DNA of 64,000 nucleotides, taken from Bacillota bacterium (GTDB lineage: Bacteria > Bacillota > Sulfobacillia > Sulfobacillales > Sulfobacillaceae). This document shows positions 63,224 to 64,000 of the stretch, piece by piece; the first letter of the stretch is position 1, and each line of letters starts with the position of its first letter. The notes under the pieces were generated by a model. That model was not told the origin of the DNA. It was given only the letters and a program-made list of their open reading frames with translations, and searched no databases. The DNA is taken from the NCBI GenBank assembly GCA_026627385.1, contig JAPNUR010000005.1, forward strand, positions 25,695 through 89,694. Reading direction: 5' to 3'. The position numbers and the translations under genes were made by a program.

Positions 63224-64000
63224 CCATTTTTTGCTGTAAAAACGCGAACAGCTTAAGCAGACGCCATGGCGGACCGCATGTCCTCCTCGGACGCAATATG
63301 GGGCGGATGTTGCTCCCACAAGGCTTGCAATCTCTCCCCTTCCTCCGCGTTGATGCCGACCACCCGCCAGTGCTGCGTGGCCCGAATCACGGCGCCAAAG
63401 ATAAGTTTCAAGGCACTCTTTTCGGTCCCAAAGCGGGGCAACACCTTGGTGCGGCGTTGTTCTTCTTCAAAACAACGCTCAATGAGGTTCGTGGTGCGCA
63501 CGATGATCCGATGACGCGCCGGGACTTTCAGATGAGCGAGCCACGCCTCGTGATCCTCTGCTAAGGAACGGGCGGCGCTGGGATACGTCTGAGCTAACCG
63601 GTCATAGACCTCTTGATAGCGTTGGAGCCCGGTAGCATAGTCTGCTGCGTCCCGAATTGTATACAGTTGCTGCTTGATCTCAAACTGGACCCCCTCGGGA
63701 ACACGACTCAAGACATTGCGCGTTTTATGCGCCCAGCAGCGAATCCGGAGCGCGTGCGGCCATTGCCGCTCGACGGCCTGAATGAGGCCGGGAGCCCCAT
63801 CCGTCGTCACCGTCAAGGGGCAGGGCAGCCCACGCCGCACCAAATCCCGCAAAAAGTCGCTCCACGCGTCCGCCGTTTCGGCGTGCCCCACGCTGAGGCT
63901 CAGCAGCCCGTTCCGGCCCTCCTGTGTCACCCCCCAGGCCGCGAGCACGGCCTCAGTGGTCGACCCGGTGCGGCGCATCGGTTCGTAGACCGCATCCAAA
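63224..64000 (-). mobile_element. IS256-family element, continues beyond window
   Basis: The element's right part begins around 63224 with an AT-rich end (TTTTTACAGCAAAAAATGG on the complement) next to the truncated IS66 ORF and extends past the window. The exact inverted-repeat boundary cannot be fixed without the other end. Confidence 0.6.
63253..64000 (-). CDS. IS256-family (mutator-type) transposase, N-terminus beyond window
   Basis: An open frame of 249 codons runs from the right edge to a TAA at 63253. The visible part is the catalytic core and tail of an IS256 transposase: LDAVYEPMRRTG (first Asp), VTTDGAPGLIQAVERQWP (second Asp), RIRCWAHKTRNVL, and the C-terminal RTTNLIERCFEEEQRRTKV with the Glu. 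No stop or frameshift is seen, so the copy may be intact. The N-terminal ~150 residues are outside the window. Confidence 0.93.
   Translation of the reverse strand, partial: LDAVYEPMRRTGSTTEAVLAAWGVTQEGRNGLLSLSVGHAETADAWSDFLRDLVRRGLPCPLTVTTDGAPGLIQAVERQWPHALRIRCWAHKTRNVLSRVPEGVQFEIKQQLYTIRDAADYATGLQRYQEVYDRLAQTYPSAARSLAEDHEAWLAHLKVPARHRIIVRTTNLIERCFEEEQRRTKVLPRFGTEKSALKLIFGAVIRATQHWRVVGINAEEGERLQALWEQHPPHIASEEDMRSAMASA

Overview
The window reads as a chromosome segment from an endospore-forming Firmicute of moderately high GC. The support is a PolC-type replicative polymerase, dipicolinate synthase (DpaA/DpaB), an alpha/beta-type small acid-soluble spore protein, PrkA, SpoVR and YhbH, YtrH/YtrI, TepA-YlzJ-SpoIIIE/FtsK and a YmxH-type PRC-barrel protein. 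The flavour (Gram-positive Shine-Dalgarno sequences, GTG/TTG starts, Thermus-like isocitrate dehydrogenase, archaeal-type ProRS) would fit a moderately thermophilic lineage such as Sulfobacillus, but that placement is an inference; no rRNA gene is present to prove it.

Layout, left to right. (1) 1-495: an unrecognised, very tryptophan-rich minus-strand gene cut by the window edge, then about 740 bp without a convincing gene. (2) 1232-5669: a minus-strand sporulation/stress block yhbH-spoVR-prkA. (3) 5794-25345: a shuffled version of the Bacillus ylxY-mlpA-ymxH-dpaA-dpaB-asd-dapG-(dapA)-rnj-tepA-ylzJ-spoIIIE order. Here dapA is absent, uppP sits before ftsK, ytrHI is inserted on the opposite strand, and lineage-specific genes are interposed: a dUTPase/MazG-like enzyme, a glycine-rich stress-type protein, a large tandem parallel beta-helix protein, a GH113-like lipoprotein and an endonuclease IV-like gene. 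(4) 25342-35603: pnp, rpsO, ribF, truB, nrnA, rbfA, infB, ylxQ, ylxR, nusA, with ylxP missing and rimP missing from its usual place. (5) 35769-51922: an MFS transporter, polC, a glycosyltransferase, proS, ispG, rseP, dxr, an AI-2E/YtvI-like permease, cdsA, uppS, frr, pyrH, tsf, rpsB, all on the minus strand and read from right to left. (6) 52085-61948: mixed genes: icd, an MFS transporter, an anchored protein, a GH18-like lipoprotein whose catalytic Glu is replaced by Gln, miaB, a TPR lipoprotein, a Nudix hydrolase, a YpmA-like protein, an SASP and a VC1184-type class V aminotransferase. (7) 62000-64000: an insertion-sequence graveyard with a frameshifted ISL3 transposase, a truncated IS66 accessory ORF, and an IS256 transposase that runs off the window.

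The genes fall into three linked themes. One is the translation, RNA-turnover, isoprenoid and phospholipid housekeeping block. The second is aspartate-pathway flux into dipicolinate and the envelope/spore machinery (dapG-asd-dpaAB, ftsK/spoIIIE, tepA, ytrHI, ymxH). The third is accessory surface or spore-coat candidates inserted into otherwise conserved gaps. I recognised no CRISPR array, tRNA or rRNA gene, prophage or defence island. The most unusual signals are: a tandem beta-helix protein behind a sigma-K-like promoter with a perfect palindrome; a ylxQ frame running about 350 nt out of frame into infB; a structured leader before the RNase J gene; and two envelope-type enzymes with substituted catalytic residues.
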